From an uncultured Salinicoccus sp. (GTDB lineage Bacteria > Bacillota > Bacilli > Staphylococcales > Salinicoccaceae): a stretch of 64,000 nucleotides of DNA. A program made the translations under genes and the position numbers. Positions within the stretch are counted from its first letter, which is position 1. The number at the start of each line of letters is the position of its first letter. Of the stretch, positions 16,700-24,290 are shown one piece after another. The notes beneath the pieces are model-generated. The model saw only the letters and a list, made by a program, of their open reading frames with translations. It searched no databases and was not told the origin of the DNA. The stretch covers positions 62,001-126,000 of the forward strand of contig CANLWV010000006.1 in assembly GCA_947494965.1 (NCBI GenBank), in the 5' to 3' direction.

Positions 16700-17617
16700 A
16701 TGAAACGATTACTGGACTGTAATGCATCTGATTTCAAAGGCATGTCCGGCCGGGATCTGAAACAATCCATCCAGGCAAGTGAAGGCCGGGTGATGCTGGC
16801 AGAGACGATGGCCACAGTGCCCCCACTCTACCCGGACATCACCAATGCAGAACTGGCCGCTTCATTCGGAGCGGATATGCTGCTGTTCAACCTGCTGGAT
16901 GTCTTCGAACCGAAAGTAGAAGGACTGGAGCCATCTGTCCGCACAGAGGTCATGCAGGAAATCAAACAGCTTACAGGACGGCCTATCGGACTCAACCTTG
17001 AACCGGTCGACCTCGATGCCGAAGAGATTGAAGCGCTCGACACCATCAACCGCGGGCGTGTCGCCTCCAAGGAAGCATTAACGGCTGCCCAGACGCTCGG
17101 TTTCGATTTCATCTGCCTTACCGGCAATCCAAAAACGGGCGTCTCAAATGAAGAAATCGCCCTCGCCATAGCGCGTGCCCGGGAGATATTCGGTGAAGAT
17201 ATACTGGTCATCGCCGGCAAAATGCATGGGGGTGGTGTCGCCAATGAAACAGGCAGTACAATCATCACCAATGAAGCCCTCAACACCTTCATCCGTGCAG
17301 GCGCCGATGTCATTCTGATGCCGGCACCCGGTACGGTGCCCGGAATCACCGTGGAAGACGCCCAGCAATATATCACCCATATCCATTCACAAGGTGCACT
17401 TGTAATGTCCACGATCGGGACCAGCCAGGAAGGTGCCGATGACGCGACCATCCGACAGATTGCCTTAAACGCCAAGATGGCCGGTGCCGACATCCATCAC
17501 ATCGGAGACGCAGGCTTCTATGGAATCGCAGTGCCGGAAAACATTATGGCCTACTCGATCGCCATCCGCGGCCGCCGCCATACTTATGTGCGCATGGCCC
17601 GCTCCATAAACCGGTGA
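16700..17617 (+). CDS. TIM-barrel protein of uncharacterised DUF7916-like family
   Basis: The 305-residue protein has alternating strands and helices of a TIM barrel. Recurrent motifs are EGRVMLAETMATVPP, SFGADMLLFNLLDVFEP, GRPIGLNLEPVDLDAEE, FICLTGNPKTGVSNEEIA, AGADVILMPAPGTVPGIT and ADIHHIGDAGFYGIAVPEN. Homologues in Firmicutes are variously labelled phosphonomutase- or haloacid-dehalogenase-like without experimental support. The pattern of acidic residues at strand ends suggests a phosphate- or carboxylate-binding enzyme, but I cannot name the reaction. It has a clear ribosome site (AAGAAGGGAGA) and is monocistronic. Confidence 0.65.
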   Translation: MKRLLDCNASDFKGMSGRDLKQSIQASEGRVMLAETMATVPPLYPDITNAELAASFGADMLLFNLLDVFEPKVEGLEPSVRTEVMQEIKQLTGRPIGLNLEPVDLDAEEIEALDTINRGRVASKEALTAAQTLGFDFICLTGNPKTGVSNEEIALAIARAREIFGEDILVIAGKMHGGGVANETGSTIITNEALNTFIRAGADVILMPAPGTVPGITVEDAQQYITHIHSQGALVMSTIGTSQEGADDATIRQIALNAKMAGADIHHIGDAGFYGIAVPENIMAYSIAIRGRRHTYVRMARSINR

Positions 17618-17638
17618 GGGAAACTGAGAATAAATATA

Positions 17639-17689
17639 ATGAATACCCCCCAACATTTAGCGTCAGGGTCTAATTGTTGGGGGTATGCA
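17639..17689. terminator. Large inverted-repeat terminator-like hairpin
   Basis: ATACCCCCCAACA and TGTTGGGGGTAT pair around a loop of about 20 bases between convergent genes. The T-run is weak on the plus side, and AT-rich sequence flanks both sides. Confidence 0.65.
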
Positions 17690-17707
17690 TAATATCACTC
17701 GTTTTTT

Positions 17708-18400
17708 CTACATTGCCTTTCTGACGCGTTCAAACAAGACATGATTTTCAAGATGGACATGATCGAATGTATCCTTCTCAATCTTTTCAAGTCGTGTATA
17801 GACGAGACGATATGTGCCACACGCATTGCTGTGTGGTGTGAAATCTGAAGTGACCTGGCGCAGTTCTTTTAGTATATTGCCTACCGTTTCATGTTCGCCT
17901 TCCAATTCACTGACGTGCGGCTGGAGTTTATCGCCTATTTCCGATGATGGATTTTCCATATATTGAATGATCATCGGGAAAACGACATGGTCTTCCTCTT
18001 CTGTATGGATCATCATCTCATTGCGCAGCTCCTTATAGAGTGCCTGCAGACGGACGAGATGGGGTTCGTTCGGACCATGCTTCCGTGCAAGCTTTGTGAC
18101 ATACGGACTGAGCGCCTGGAATTCGTCCATCAGCTCCTGGTGGTATCTGTTCTGGATGAAGGTGATGATCCCTTTCTCATCAAGATATTTCGGCTGTATG
18201 CCGGCCTCTTGGCGCGTCTCTATTGCGTTTATCTCCGCCATCACGCCTTCTAGATCAAGGCCGCGTGCCGCCACTGCTTCTGATAGTGAAATTTTCCCGC
18301 CACAGCAATAGTCGATTCTATTTTTCCTGAATATATCAGCGCTTTTTGGAATTTCATTAACGATATCCCGCACCCACATTCCGTGATTTACAGTTGTCAT
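17708..18400 (-). CDS. scdA: Iron-sulfur cluster repair di-iron protein ScdA (RIC/YtfE)
   Basis: The 230-residue protein has the N-terminal ScdA_N domain with the CCGG motif (IDYCCGGKISL, about residues 29-39). A hemerythrin-like C-terminal domain has spaced histidine/glutamate ligands (YHQELMDEF, MMIHTEEEDHVVFP, SELEGEHETVG, FDHVHLENHVLFERV). This is the full arrangement of RIC proteins that restore Fe-S clusters after nitric oxide or peroxide damage. In staphylococci scdA is induced by nitrosative stress and low oxygen. The start has AGGAGGG. A 430-bp upstream region contains an orphan hairpin described separately. Confidence 0.93.
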   Translation of the reverse strand: MTTVNHGMWVRDIVNEIPKSADIFRKNRIDYCCGGKISLSEAVAARGLDLEGVMAEINAIETRQEAGIQPKYLDEKGIITFIQNRYHQELMDEFQALSPYVTKLARKHGPNEPHLVRLQALYKELRNEMMIHTEEEDHVVFPMIIQYMENPSSEIGDKLQPHVSELEGEHETVGNILKELRQVTSDFTPHSNACGTYRLVYTRLEKIEKDTFDHVHLENHVLFERVRKAM

Positions 18401-18609
18401 GATAACCCTCCTGTTTTAAACATACATTTTTTATACATGTTTAATATAACACACAATTTTCAGTCGTGATTGCGTTTTTAATGTGATTCATTGAACGTTT
18501 AGTGACGGTGATAAGTCAACGAAATGCCCATAAGATTTCCAATTAAATAATATATTTTTACACTTGTATTATTCTCGTCTCACAGCATATTCATTCACAT
18601 AGTTTCATT

Positions 18610-18666
18610 GATAAAAAAATCACGTCCTATCCCTTGTACGGTCTGGGATTACAAGTATATCGTGAT
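18610..18666 (-). other. Orphan minus-strand terminator-like hairpin (possible small RNA 3' end)
   Basis: On the minus strand ATCACG-N5-CTTGTA...TACAAG-N8-CGTGAT is followed by a seven-T run, the form of an intrinsic terminator. No minus-strand gene precedes it: the upstream neighbour is the plus-strand YkvI gene. It could therefore end a short untranslated RNA starting somewhere in 18670-18800. No homology to a known staphylococcal sRNA is recognised. Confidence 0.35.
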
Positions 18667-18745
18667 AGCGCTTCCACTCACTTTCTAGAAATATTATTTC
18701 ATTTATCATTAAAATAAATTTCATAGCAATATACTCTATGACCGT

Positions 18746-18776
18746 TTGACACTGTGGTGTGCTCTATGTTTAGTAT
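18746..18776 (+). promoter_or_regulatory. Candidate sigma-A promoter of the YkvI-family gene
   Basis: TTGACA (18746-18751) matches the -35 consensus exactly. TTTAGT or TAGTAT follows at 17-19 bp as the -10. The leader then carries a 14-bp palindrome (TGAAATATATTTCA) and a CodY-like ATATTTCAGAATAAT (11 of 15 positions). Confidence 0.5.
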
Positions 18777-18817
18777 AGTATTGTTGAAATATATTTCAGA
18801 ATAATATTTTAAATTCT

Positions 18818-18846
18818 GTCATTCTGGTGTGCATTTCCAGAATGAC
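18818..18846 (+). other. Leader hairpin upstream of the YkvI-family start
   Basis: GTCATTCTGG and CCAGAATGAC form a perfect 10-bp stem in the 5' untranslated region, about 12 bp before the Shine-Dalgarno. There is no T-run, so it is not a terminator; it may stabilise the mRNA or be a protein-binding site. Confidence 0.55.
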
Positions 18847-18873
18847 CTGCAACTTCAAGAAGGAGAGATTTGT

Positions 18874-19947
18874 TTGAGTAATCAACAAGAACCGCTGAAA
18901 ATCGGGTTCGCCTATGTAGGGGTGGTGCTCGGAGCAGGCTTTTCTACAGGTCAGGAGATCCTGCAGTTCTTCACCAACTACGGCATGATGAGTTATTGGG
19001 CGGTCCTGCTCTCAGGGCTGGTCACGATGTTCATCGGGCGCCAGGCATCGAAGCTCGGTAATCGTCTGGATGCAGATTCGCATCTTGAACCGATCAACGA
19101 ACTGTTTGGGAAAAAACTTGGCAAGGTCATCGACTACATACTCGTCTTCTTCCTGTACGGCGTCATGGTCATCATGCTTGCAGGTGCCGGTTCGGCCTTC
19201 AATGAAAGTTTCGGCGTGCCGTCATGGCTCGGCTCGCTCATCTTGGCCATCGGAGTATTCATTACATTGAACATGAGCTTCAATAAGATTCTTGTGGCGC
19301 TTGGTGCAGTGACACCTTTCCTGATCGCTTTCGTCATGATCATCGCAGCCTACAGCTTCTTCAATCCAAGCGTCCCATTTACACAAGTGGAAGCATATAC
19401 TGACGTGACGAAGACGCCTTCAGCCGCCTGGTGGTGGGACGCCCTGACCTACAGCGGCATCGTCCTTGCGATGGCATTCAGTCTGCTGTCCATCATGGGC
19501 GCACAGGCGTCTGGCATCAAAGCAGCCCGTAAGGGTGGGTTGTTCGGCGGCATCATGCTGATTCTATTGCTCGTGCTGATGAACGGTGGACTGCTCGCAA
19601 GAATTGACATCACCAATCCTTCTGAGATACCATCGCTCGTCCTGGCACGCGAAATCCATCCTATACTTGGATTCGGACTGTCGATCGTCATGCTGCTGGT
19701 CATCTATAATACCGCAGTCGGCATGTTCTATCCGTTCCTTTCCAGGTTTTCCGAGCCTTATACGAAACGTTACCGTCTGCTGCTCGGCGGCGGACTGATC
19801 TTAGGATATTTCCTGAGCCTGGTCGGCTTCGTCGGCCTCGTCAATTTCTTCTATCCGATCTTAGGTTATGTCGGACTGCTGCTTGGGGCGGCCTTGACCG
19901 TAAGATGGGTCGCAAGCAAAGTATCGAGCAAACAACCTGCACAATAG
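18874..19947 (+). CDS. YkvI-family membrane transporter
   Basis: The protein is about 357 residues with roughly 10 hydrophobic helices. The first helix contains GFAYVGVVLGAGFSTGQEILQFF, a broken-helix pattern of LeuT/APC-fold carriers. It resembles Bacillus YkvI rather than the BrnQ branched-chain transporter family. The substrate is unknown, probably an organic cation or amino acid. The TTG at 18874 is taken as start because AAGGAG lies seven bases ahead; an upstream in-frame ATG at 18829 falls in a leader hairpin and has no ribosome site. A strong terminator follows. Confidence 0.72.
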   Translation: MSNQQEPLKIGFAYVGVVLGAGFSTGQEILQFFTNYGMMSYWAVLLSGLVTMFIGRQASKLGNRLDADSHLEPINELFGKKLGKVIDYILVFFLYGVMVIMLAGAGSAFNESFGVPSWLGSLILAIGVFITLNMSFNKILVALGAVTPFLIAFVMIIAAYSFFNPSVPFTQVEAYTDVTKTPSAAWWWDALTYSGIVLAMAFSLLSIMGAQASGIKAARKGGLFGGIMLILLLVLMNGGLLARIDITNPSEIPSLVLAREIHPILGFGLSIVMLLVIYNTAVGMFYPFLSRFSEPYTKRYRLLLGGGLILGYFLSLVGFVGLVNFFYPILGYVGLLLGAALTVRWVASKVSSKQPAQ

Positions 19948-19948
19948 C

Positions 19949-19992
19949 AATATCCCCATCAGTGGACAAAAACCACCGATGGGGATATTTTT
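19949..19992. terminator. Bidirectional intrinsic terminator
   Basis: AATATCCCCATC-GTGG/CCAC-GATGGGGATATT with a T-run, located between the convergent YkvI gene and a small membrane-protein gene. Confidence 0.85.
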
Positions 19993-20195
19993 TATCCTAT
20001 GCTGCGGATTAGTACGGAAATGATGTAGACCACTATTGCGCTTGAGACGAATATTATGGTGAAGCGCCAATATTCACGGCTTGGATACTCCGTCACACCA
20101 AGTTTTCTGAGTACCGTAGTGATCGTTGCTGCGGAAAAAGCGATGCCGCCGATGCCGAACAGCATGAACGAAAGGATGATGAGTAGATCTGTCAT
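19992..20195 (-). CDS. Small two-helix membrane protein, unknown function
   Basis: The 67-residue protein has two predicted membrane segments, residues about 3-26 and 45-66, joined by a short basic loop (LRKLGVTEYPSREYWR). This predicts a hairpin topology. No family is recognised. The T-rich terminator of the convergent gene touches its stop codon. Length and absence of motifs limit the call. Confidence 0.5.
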   Translation of the reverse strand: MTDLLIILSFMLFGIGGIAFSAATITTVLRKLGVTEYPSREYWRFTIIFVSSAIVVYIISVLIRSIG

Positions 20196-20369
20196 GGAAA
20201 TCTCACTTTCTGATTGGGATATCCATTACTCTATCAGATTCCAGGTTTCATATATAGGTCTTCATTTTCATATACCCCTGGAAAATGAGGCCTTCAAGAA
20301 AGCATTATCCGCGCCTTTAGTGTATAATTACATTAAAGGACACGATTACGTCCCAAAAGGAGTGGTAGC

Positions 20370-20558
20370 ATGAAGAACTCGACCAGACTGCAGGAGTTTC
20401 CGACCATCCCCTACCTGTCTTCCGAGCTTCGTAATCCACCCGTTTCAACGTACGAGCACACTTTAGGCCAATACCGCGATGCCAAAGGCAGGCCACAGTT
20501 TTTGGACGACAGGCCAAAACGGAGTAAAGATGAACAGAAGAAACCCCATTCAAAATGA
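20370..20558 (+). CDS. Small hydrophilic hypothetical protein
   Basis: The 62-residue protein follows a strong ribosome site (AAAAGGAGTGGTAGC before ATG). It is polar, with a proline-rich N-terminal half (FPTIPYLSSELRNPP) and a lysine-rich tail, so it is probably disordered and cytoplasmic. No family is recognised. The last codons lie inside the 5' arm of the terminator hairpin, so coding sequence and transcription stop signal overlap. Confidence 0.55.
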   Translation: MKNSTRLQEFPTIPYLSSELRNPPVSTYEHTLGQYRDAKGRPQFLDDRPKRSKDEQKKPHSK

Positions 20559-20580
20559 AGCTATTTTGAATGGGGTTTTC
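20541..20580. terminator. Bidirectional intrinsic terminator overlapping a stop codon
   Basis: AACCCCATTCAAAAT/ATTTTGAATGGGGTT forms a long stem with a T-run. The stop codon of the 62-residue protein lies in its loop-proximal part. It also serves the convergent aldehyde dehydrogenase gene. Confidence 0.85.
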
Positions 20581-20592
20581 GTGCTTATATTA

Positions 20593-22071
20593 CTACTGCT
20601 TCATGTTGACGAAGACGCTTTTGACTTCTATATAGTTTGAAATGCCGTAATCTCCGCCCATCTCACGCCCGATGCCTGACTTCTTATAGCCACCAAATGG
20701 CATTGTTTCAAGTTCCAGGCCGAAGTCGTTGATCCAAACCGTGCCGGATTCCAGCTTGCTTGAAATATAGTGGCCCGCTTTTATGTTCTCCGTCCAGACA
20801 CTCGCGGCCAGACCGTATTCGCTGTCATTTGCGCGCTCTATCACTTCGTCCACTGTATCAAAAGGCAGTATGGACATGACCGGTCCGAATATCTCTTCAC
20901 GCGCTATCGTCATATCATCTTCCACATCGGCGAAGACCGTCGGTTCCACGAAGTAGCCCTTGCCTTCCGGGCTGTTGCCGCCGGTGACCAGGCGGGCACC
21001 TTCTTTCTTCCCTTTTTCGATATAGCCCATCACCGTCTCGAGCTGCTTTTTGGACACAAGTGGACCCATATCGGTGTCGGCGTCGAGTCCCGCGCCGAGC
21101 TTCAATGATTCAGCCCGCTTCTTCATCTCTTCAATGACCGTTTCATAGATCGGCCTTTGGACGAAGACGCGCGTCGTTGCGCTGCAGTTCTGCCCATGAT
21201 TGTACATCGTACCGTCGAAGATGCCGTCCAGTGACGCTTCGAGGTCCGCATCGGCAAGGACGATGCTCGGCGATTTCCCACCGAGTTCAAGCGTGACGCC
21301 GGTGATATTCTCAGCCGCCTTCTCCATTATCGTCCGGCCCGTTGCCGTACTGCCTGTAAAGGCGAGTTTATCGACGCCAGGATGCGTGTTCAAAGCACCG
21401 CCCACTTCACGGCCGGAACCGGTGATGATGTTGACCACGCCGTCCGGGAAGCCGGCCTCTTTGAATAATCTGCCTGTATAGAGCAGTGACAGCGGCGTCT
21501 CGGAAGCGGGTTTGATGACTACGGTACAGCCTGCCGCAAGAGCTGAACCGAGCTTCCATCCTGCCATGGCGAGCGGGAAGTTCCATGGGATGATCTGGCC
21601 GGCCACCCCTACCGGTTCATGGAGCGTGTAGGTGATATGTTCTGTAGAGACATTCGTCGTCTTGCCGGATATTTTCGTCGCCCATCCCGCGTAATATCTG
21701 AAGTGCTGGATGGTGCCGTCTACATCATCTTCAAGGGCAACCTTGTAGGGTTTGCCGTTATCCAACGCTTCCAATTGGGCAAGTTCTTCACGGTTCTCTT
21801 CCAGCAGATCGGCGAATTTATGGATCAGGCGCTCCCTGTCGGCCGGTTCCATACGTGTCCACTCGCCATTGTCGAATGCATCACGCGCTGCCTTGACTGC
21901 CTGATCGACATCATCTTTTGTGCCGGCATCAAGCGACACTATCTTCTCCTCTGTCGCTGGATTGGTCACATCGAATGTATTGCCGCTGTTCGACTGCCTG
22001 TATTCGCCGTTGATGTATTGTCCACTTGCATTGTCAATGAATCGTGTGACATTGTCTTTCAATTCCATCAT
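20593..22071 (-). CDS. Aldehyde dehydrogenase, probable alpha-ketoglutarate semialdehyde dehydrogenase
   Basis: The 492-residue protein is a full-length NAD(P)-dependent [25 protein letters not shown] is the cofactor-binding strand region (read in parts), FTGSTATGR the Rossmann glycine loop, LELGGKSP carries the general-base glutamate, and [12 protein letters not shown] the catalytic cysteine. Family sequence alone allows betaine, aliphatic or semialdehyde substrates. Its position at the edge of a hydroxyproline catabolic locus suggests oxidation of alpha-ketoglutarate semialdehyde to alpha-ketoglutarate, the last step of that route. It is divergent from rpoN, with a shared palindromic promoter region. 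Confidence 0.85.
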   Translation of the reverse strand: MMELKDNVTRFIDNASGQYINGEYRQSNSGNTFDVTNPATEEKIVSLDAGTKDDVDQAVKAARDAFDNGEWTRMEPADRERLIHKFADLLEENREELAQLEALDNGKPYKVALEDDVDGTIQHFRYYAGWATKISGKTTNVSTEHITYTLHEPVGVAGQIIPWNFPLAMAGWKLGSALAAGCTVVIKPASETPLSLLYTGRLFKEAGFPDGVVNIITGSGREVGGALNTHPGVDKLAFTGSTATGRTIMEKAAENITGVTLELGGKSPSIVLADADLEASLDGIFDGTMYNHGQNCSATTRVFVQRPIYETVIEEMKKRAESLKLGAGLDADTDMGPLVSKKQLETVMGYIEKGKKEGARLVTGGNSPEGKGYFVEPTVFADVEDDMTIAREEIFGPVMSILPFDTVDEVIERANDSEYGLAASVWTENIKAGHYISSKLESGTVWINDFGLELETMPFGGYKKSGIGREMGGDYGISNYIEVKSVFVNMKQ

Positions 22072-22120
22072 CTATGACACTCCTTGTTATATTAGAAATT
22101 TCTTAATACTCACATTATTG

Positions 22121-22151
22121 ATTATACATATCTTTTTAAAGGATGTATAAT
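22121..22151. promoter_or_regulatory. Inverted repeat between divergent ALDH and rpoN promoters
   Basis: ATTATACAT and ATGTATAAT are perfect 9-bp inverted arms separated by 13 bp in the 100-bp divergent region. Each arm contains a TATAAT-like -10 sequence facing its gene, so a protein binding here could control both promoters. Confidence 0.4.
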
Positions 22152-22178
22152 TGAACCAGACATATCATACTAGGAGGC

Positions 22179-23390
22179 ATGAATATGCTGACTCTCGACA
22201 CTCATATTTCAAACGATCAGACGCTGGCTTTGAACCATTACCTTTTTCATGGCATCCAACTGTTTAAATTCAACCAGCAGGAATTGAACCGTTACATAAA
22301 AGATAAATGCGCTGCCAACCCCCTCCTCCTAATCGACGAGGAGAAGATGCCGCTCGATGTCTTGGCGTACCATCACGACGCATGTGGCCCGGACACCCTC
22401 AGTGAGATGCTTCTCGATTTCAGATGCACCCTTCCCCAAGATGACTTCAAAATCATCCGCACACTGATATACTCTTTGGATTCAAATGGGTTTTTGGAAG
22501 CGGATCCACACAATATCGCAGAGATGGAAGCTGTCTCACTTGAACGGGTGCAGATAAATCTCGAACGATTGAAGGCATACGGCATGCTTGGTGTCGGCTG
22601 CAGTGATGCGATGGATTATCTGCGCTTCCAGCTTATAAATGACGACCACTATGATGAAGCACTGTTCCAATTGTTTGCGAGCCATCTGTCATCGATCGCC
22701 CATGATGATTTCAGCTTCCTGGCCGACGCCTCTATCTCGACCGATGCGTTCCTTGACTATCTCGACCATATCAGATCACTCGGGTTATCGCCGTTATCTT
22801 CTCGTGACAACGCGTCAATCGAGCCCGACGCCTTCATCACCCTCGGTGCGGACGGTGACATCCAAATCGAAATCCCCGACCATCTGATGGGCAGCATCAC
22901 ATTCGAGCCGCTGGCATTGTCTGCAGATGACCCCGAATTCGACAAGCTGATGGATGGGTTCCAGAGAGAGTACGAAGAGCTCGTCTCCATAATGAATGCC
23001 AGAAGCCGGTATATGCATGAAGTCCTGAGCGTCATCGCCACCGTACAGAAAGACTATCTGTCGGGCAGGAGCAGTTACCTTGAGACGCTCGATCAGACCA
23101 TCATTTCGGATAATACCAGCCTGAGCCCGGCTACAGTAAGCCGGCTTCTCGTCAATAAGTACATCTCCACCCCGCTCGGCACGATGCCACTTAAGGCCCT
23201 GTTGTCAAAAGAAGCTGTGTCGGGCGTCTCCCGGAGCAAAGTGATCAATATGATCCGCCAGATTGAAGGGTTCCCAGGAATGCCGGATGCCCGCATATCC
23301 AAAATTCTCGAACAGCGCGACATCCACATTTCCCGGCGCACCGTCAATAAATATAAAAATGAGATACTGTCTGGTTTGAAAGAGGCGTAG
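22179..23390 (+). CDS. rpoN: RNA polymerase sigma-54 factor
   Basis: The 403-residue protein is a compact but complete sigma-54. Region I near the N-terminus has the leucine-rich LFHGIQLFKFNQQELNRYI and NPLLLIDEE pattern that contacts activators. The core-binding region includes IYSLDSNGFLEAD and LGVGCSDAMDYLRFQL, the counterparts of the usual NIDDdGYL and GVgArdl...QL motifs. The C-terminus holds an HTH and the RpoN box SRRTVNKYKNEI (residues about 385-396), which reads the -24 element. It sits inside the gene cluster it probably serves, with a sigma-54 activator gene 5.4 kb away. Start follows TAGGAGGCATGAAT. Confidence 0.92.
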   Translation: MNMLTLDTHISNDQTLALNHYLFHGIQLFKFNQQELNRYIKDKCAANPLLLIDEEKMPLDVLAYHHDACGPDTLSEMLLDFRCTLPQDDFKIIRTLIYSLDSNGFLEADPHNIAEMEAVSLERVQINLERLKAYGMLGVGCSDAMDYLRFQLINDDHYDEALFQLFASHLSSIAHDDFSFLADASISTDAFLDYLDHIRSLGLSPLSSRDNASIEPDAFITLGADGDIQIEIPDHLMGSITFEPLALSADDPEFDKLMDGFQREYEELVSIMNARSRYMHEVLSVIATVQKDYLSGRSSYLETLDQTIISDNTSLSPATVSRLLVNKYISTPLGTMPLKALLSKEAVSGVSRSKVINMIRQIEGFPGMPDARISKILEQRDIHISRRTVNKYKNEILSGLKEA

Positions 23391-23402
23391 AACGCCTCTT
23401 TT

Positions 23403-24290
23403 TTAATCCAACTTTTCCATATATGCCTTCAACTGTGCCGTTTCCTCATCAGTCAGCCCAAGTCTCGGCTTCCTGGAAGGGCCACCGTTCAACCCCTTTA
23501 GGTCCATCGCTTTTTTGACGATCTGGACGAATTTCCCGGAGTTCTCGAGGAACTCACATAGCGGCAATAGATCCTTGTTTATTTCCTTCGCCGCTTCGTA
23601 GTCCCCAGCCTCGACATGTTCAAGCATTTTCGCCGCGCTGTTTGGTGCAATGTTTCCGGCTACCGATACCCATCCTGTAGCACCGTGCAGGAATGATTCC
23701 AATGCCAGGTCATCGGAGCCGCAGAAGATATTGAAATTCGTATTTCTTGCGATGTCCCTGAGCTTCCTTATATCTCCGCTCGATTCTTTGATGTGCGTCA
23801 CGTTGTCGAGTGTCTGATCGATCTTATAGATCGTTTCAAGATCGATGTCGATGCCTGAAGTGAAGGGATTGTTGTAGAGCATGACCGGAGTGGATACGTG
23901 GTCGTTGACATCCTTGAACTGGTGGTAGATTTCGTTTGGTGTCGGACCCCCGTAGTATGAGTTGATCACAAGCAGTCCGTCTGCACCATGCTGCTCTGCA
24001 TGTTCTGCGTATTTCAACATCTTATCTGTGCGTTCATCGGAGACGCCGACGAGCAGCTGGGTATCGGTGCCTTTAACCATTTCGCTGACCAGTTCCACAA
24101 TCTGCGCCTTTTCATCATCGTCCAGTGAGACGAACTCCCCGGTGCTGCCGACAATGACCAGACCGGATACTTTCTGATCCAGATAATAGGAAACGTTCTC
24201 CTTCAACCCTTCATAGTTCACTGAATAATCTTCATGCATCGGTGTGATAAGTACTGGGAAAACCCCTTTAAGTTGTTTGTTCTTGACCAT
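23403..24290 (-). CDS. DapA-family aldolase/deaminase, probable 1-pyrroline-4-hydroxy-2-carboxylate deaminase
   Basis: The protein is about 295 residues with the dihydrodipicolinate synthase barrel: GVFPVLITPM, GSTGEFVSL, the YNNP tyrosine motif and HIKESSGD with the Schiff-base lysine. It is the last gene of a five-gene operon containing a proline racemase-type epimerase and a D-amino acid oxidase. Thus the best fit is the LhpC/HypD-type deaminase that turns pyrroline-4-hydroxy-2-carboxylate into alpha-ketoglutarate semialdehyde, rather than lysine-pathway DapA. The ATG at 24290 has GGAGGAGA at good spacing and overlaps the NhaC gene end by about 23 bp, implying translational coupling. Confidence 0.8.
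   Translation of the reverse strand: MVKNKQLKGVFPVLITPMHEDYSVNYEGLKENVSYYLDQKVSGLVIVGSTGEFVSLDDDEKAQIVELVSEMVKGTDTQLLVGVSDERTDKMLKYAEHAEQHGADGLLVINSYYGGPTPNEIYHQFKDVNDHVSTPVMLYNNPFTSGIDIDLETIYKIDQTLDNVTHIKESSGDIRKLRDIARNTNFNIFCGSDDLALESFLHGATGWVSVAGNIAPNSAAKMLEHVEAGDYEAAKEINKDLLPLCEFLENSGKFVQIVKKAMDLKGLNGGPSRKPRLGLTDEETAQLKAYMEKLD

Noticed and set aside
18829-18873. Upstream ATG extension of the YkvI gene
   Set aside because: Falls in a leader hairpin, has no ribosome site, and a TTG with AAGGAG follows.
18874-19947. First read as a BrnQ branched-chain amino acid carrier
   Set aside because: Length, first-helix motif and overall pattern fit the YkvI family better.
23403-24290. Lysine-pathway dihydrodipicolinate synthase
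   Set aside because: Fold is shared, but the operon is catabolic with no lysine genes, favouring the hydroxyproline-type deaminase.
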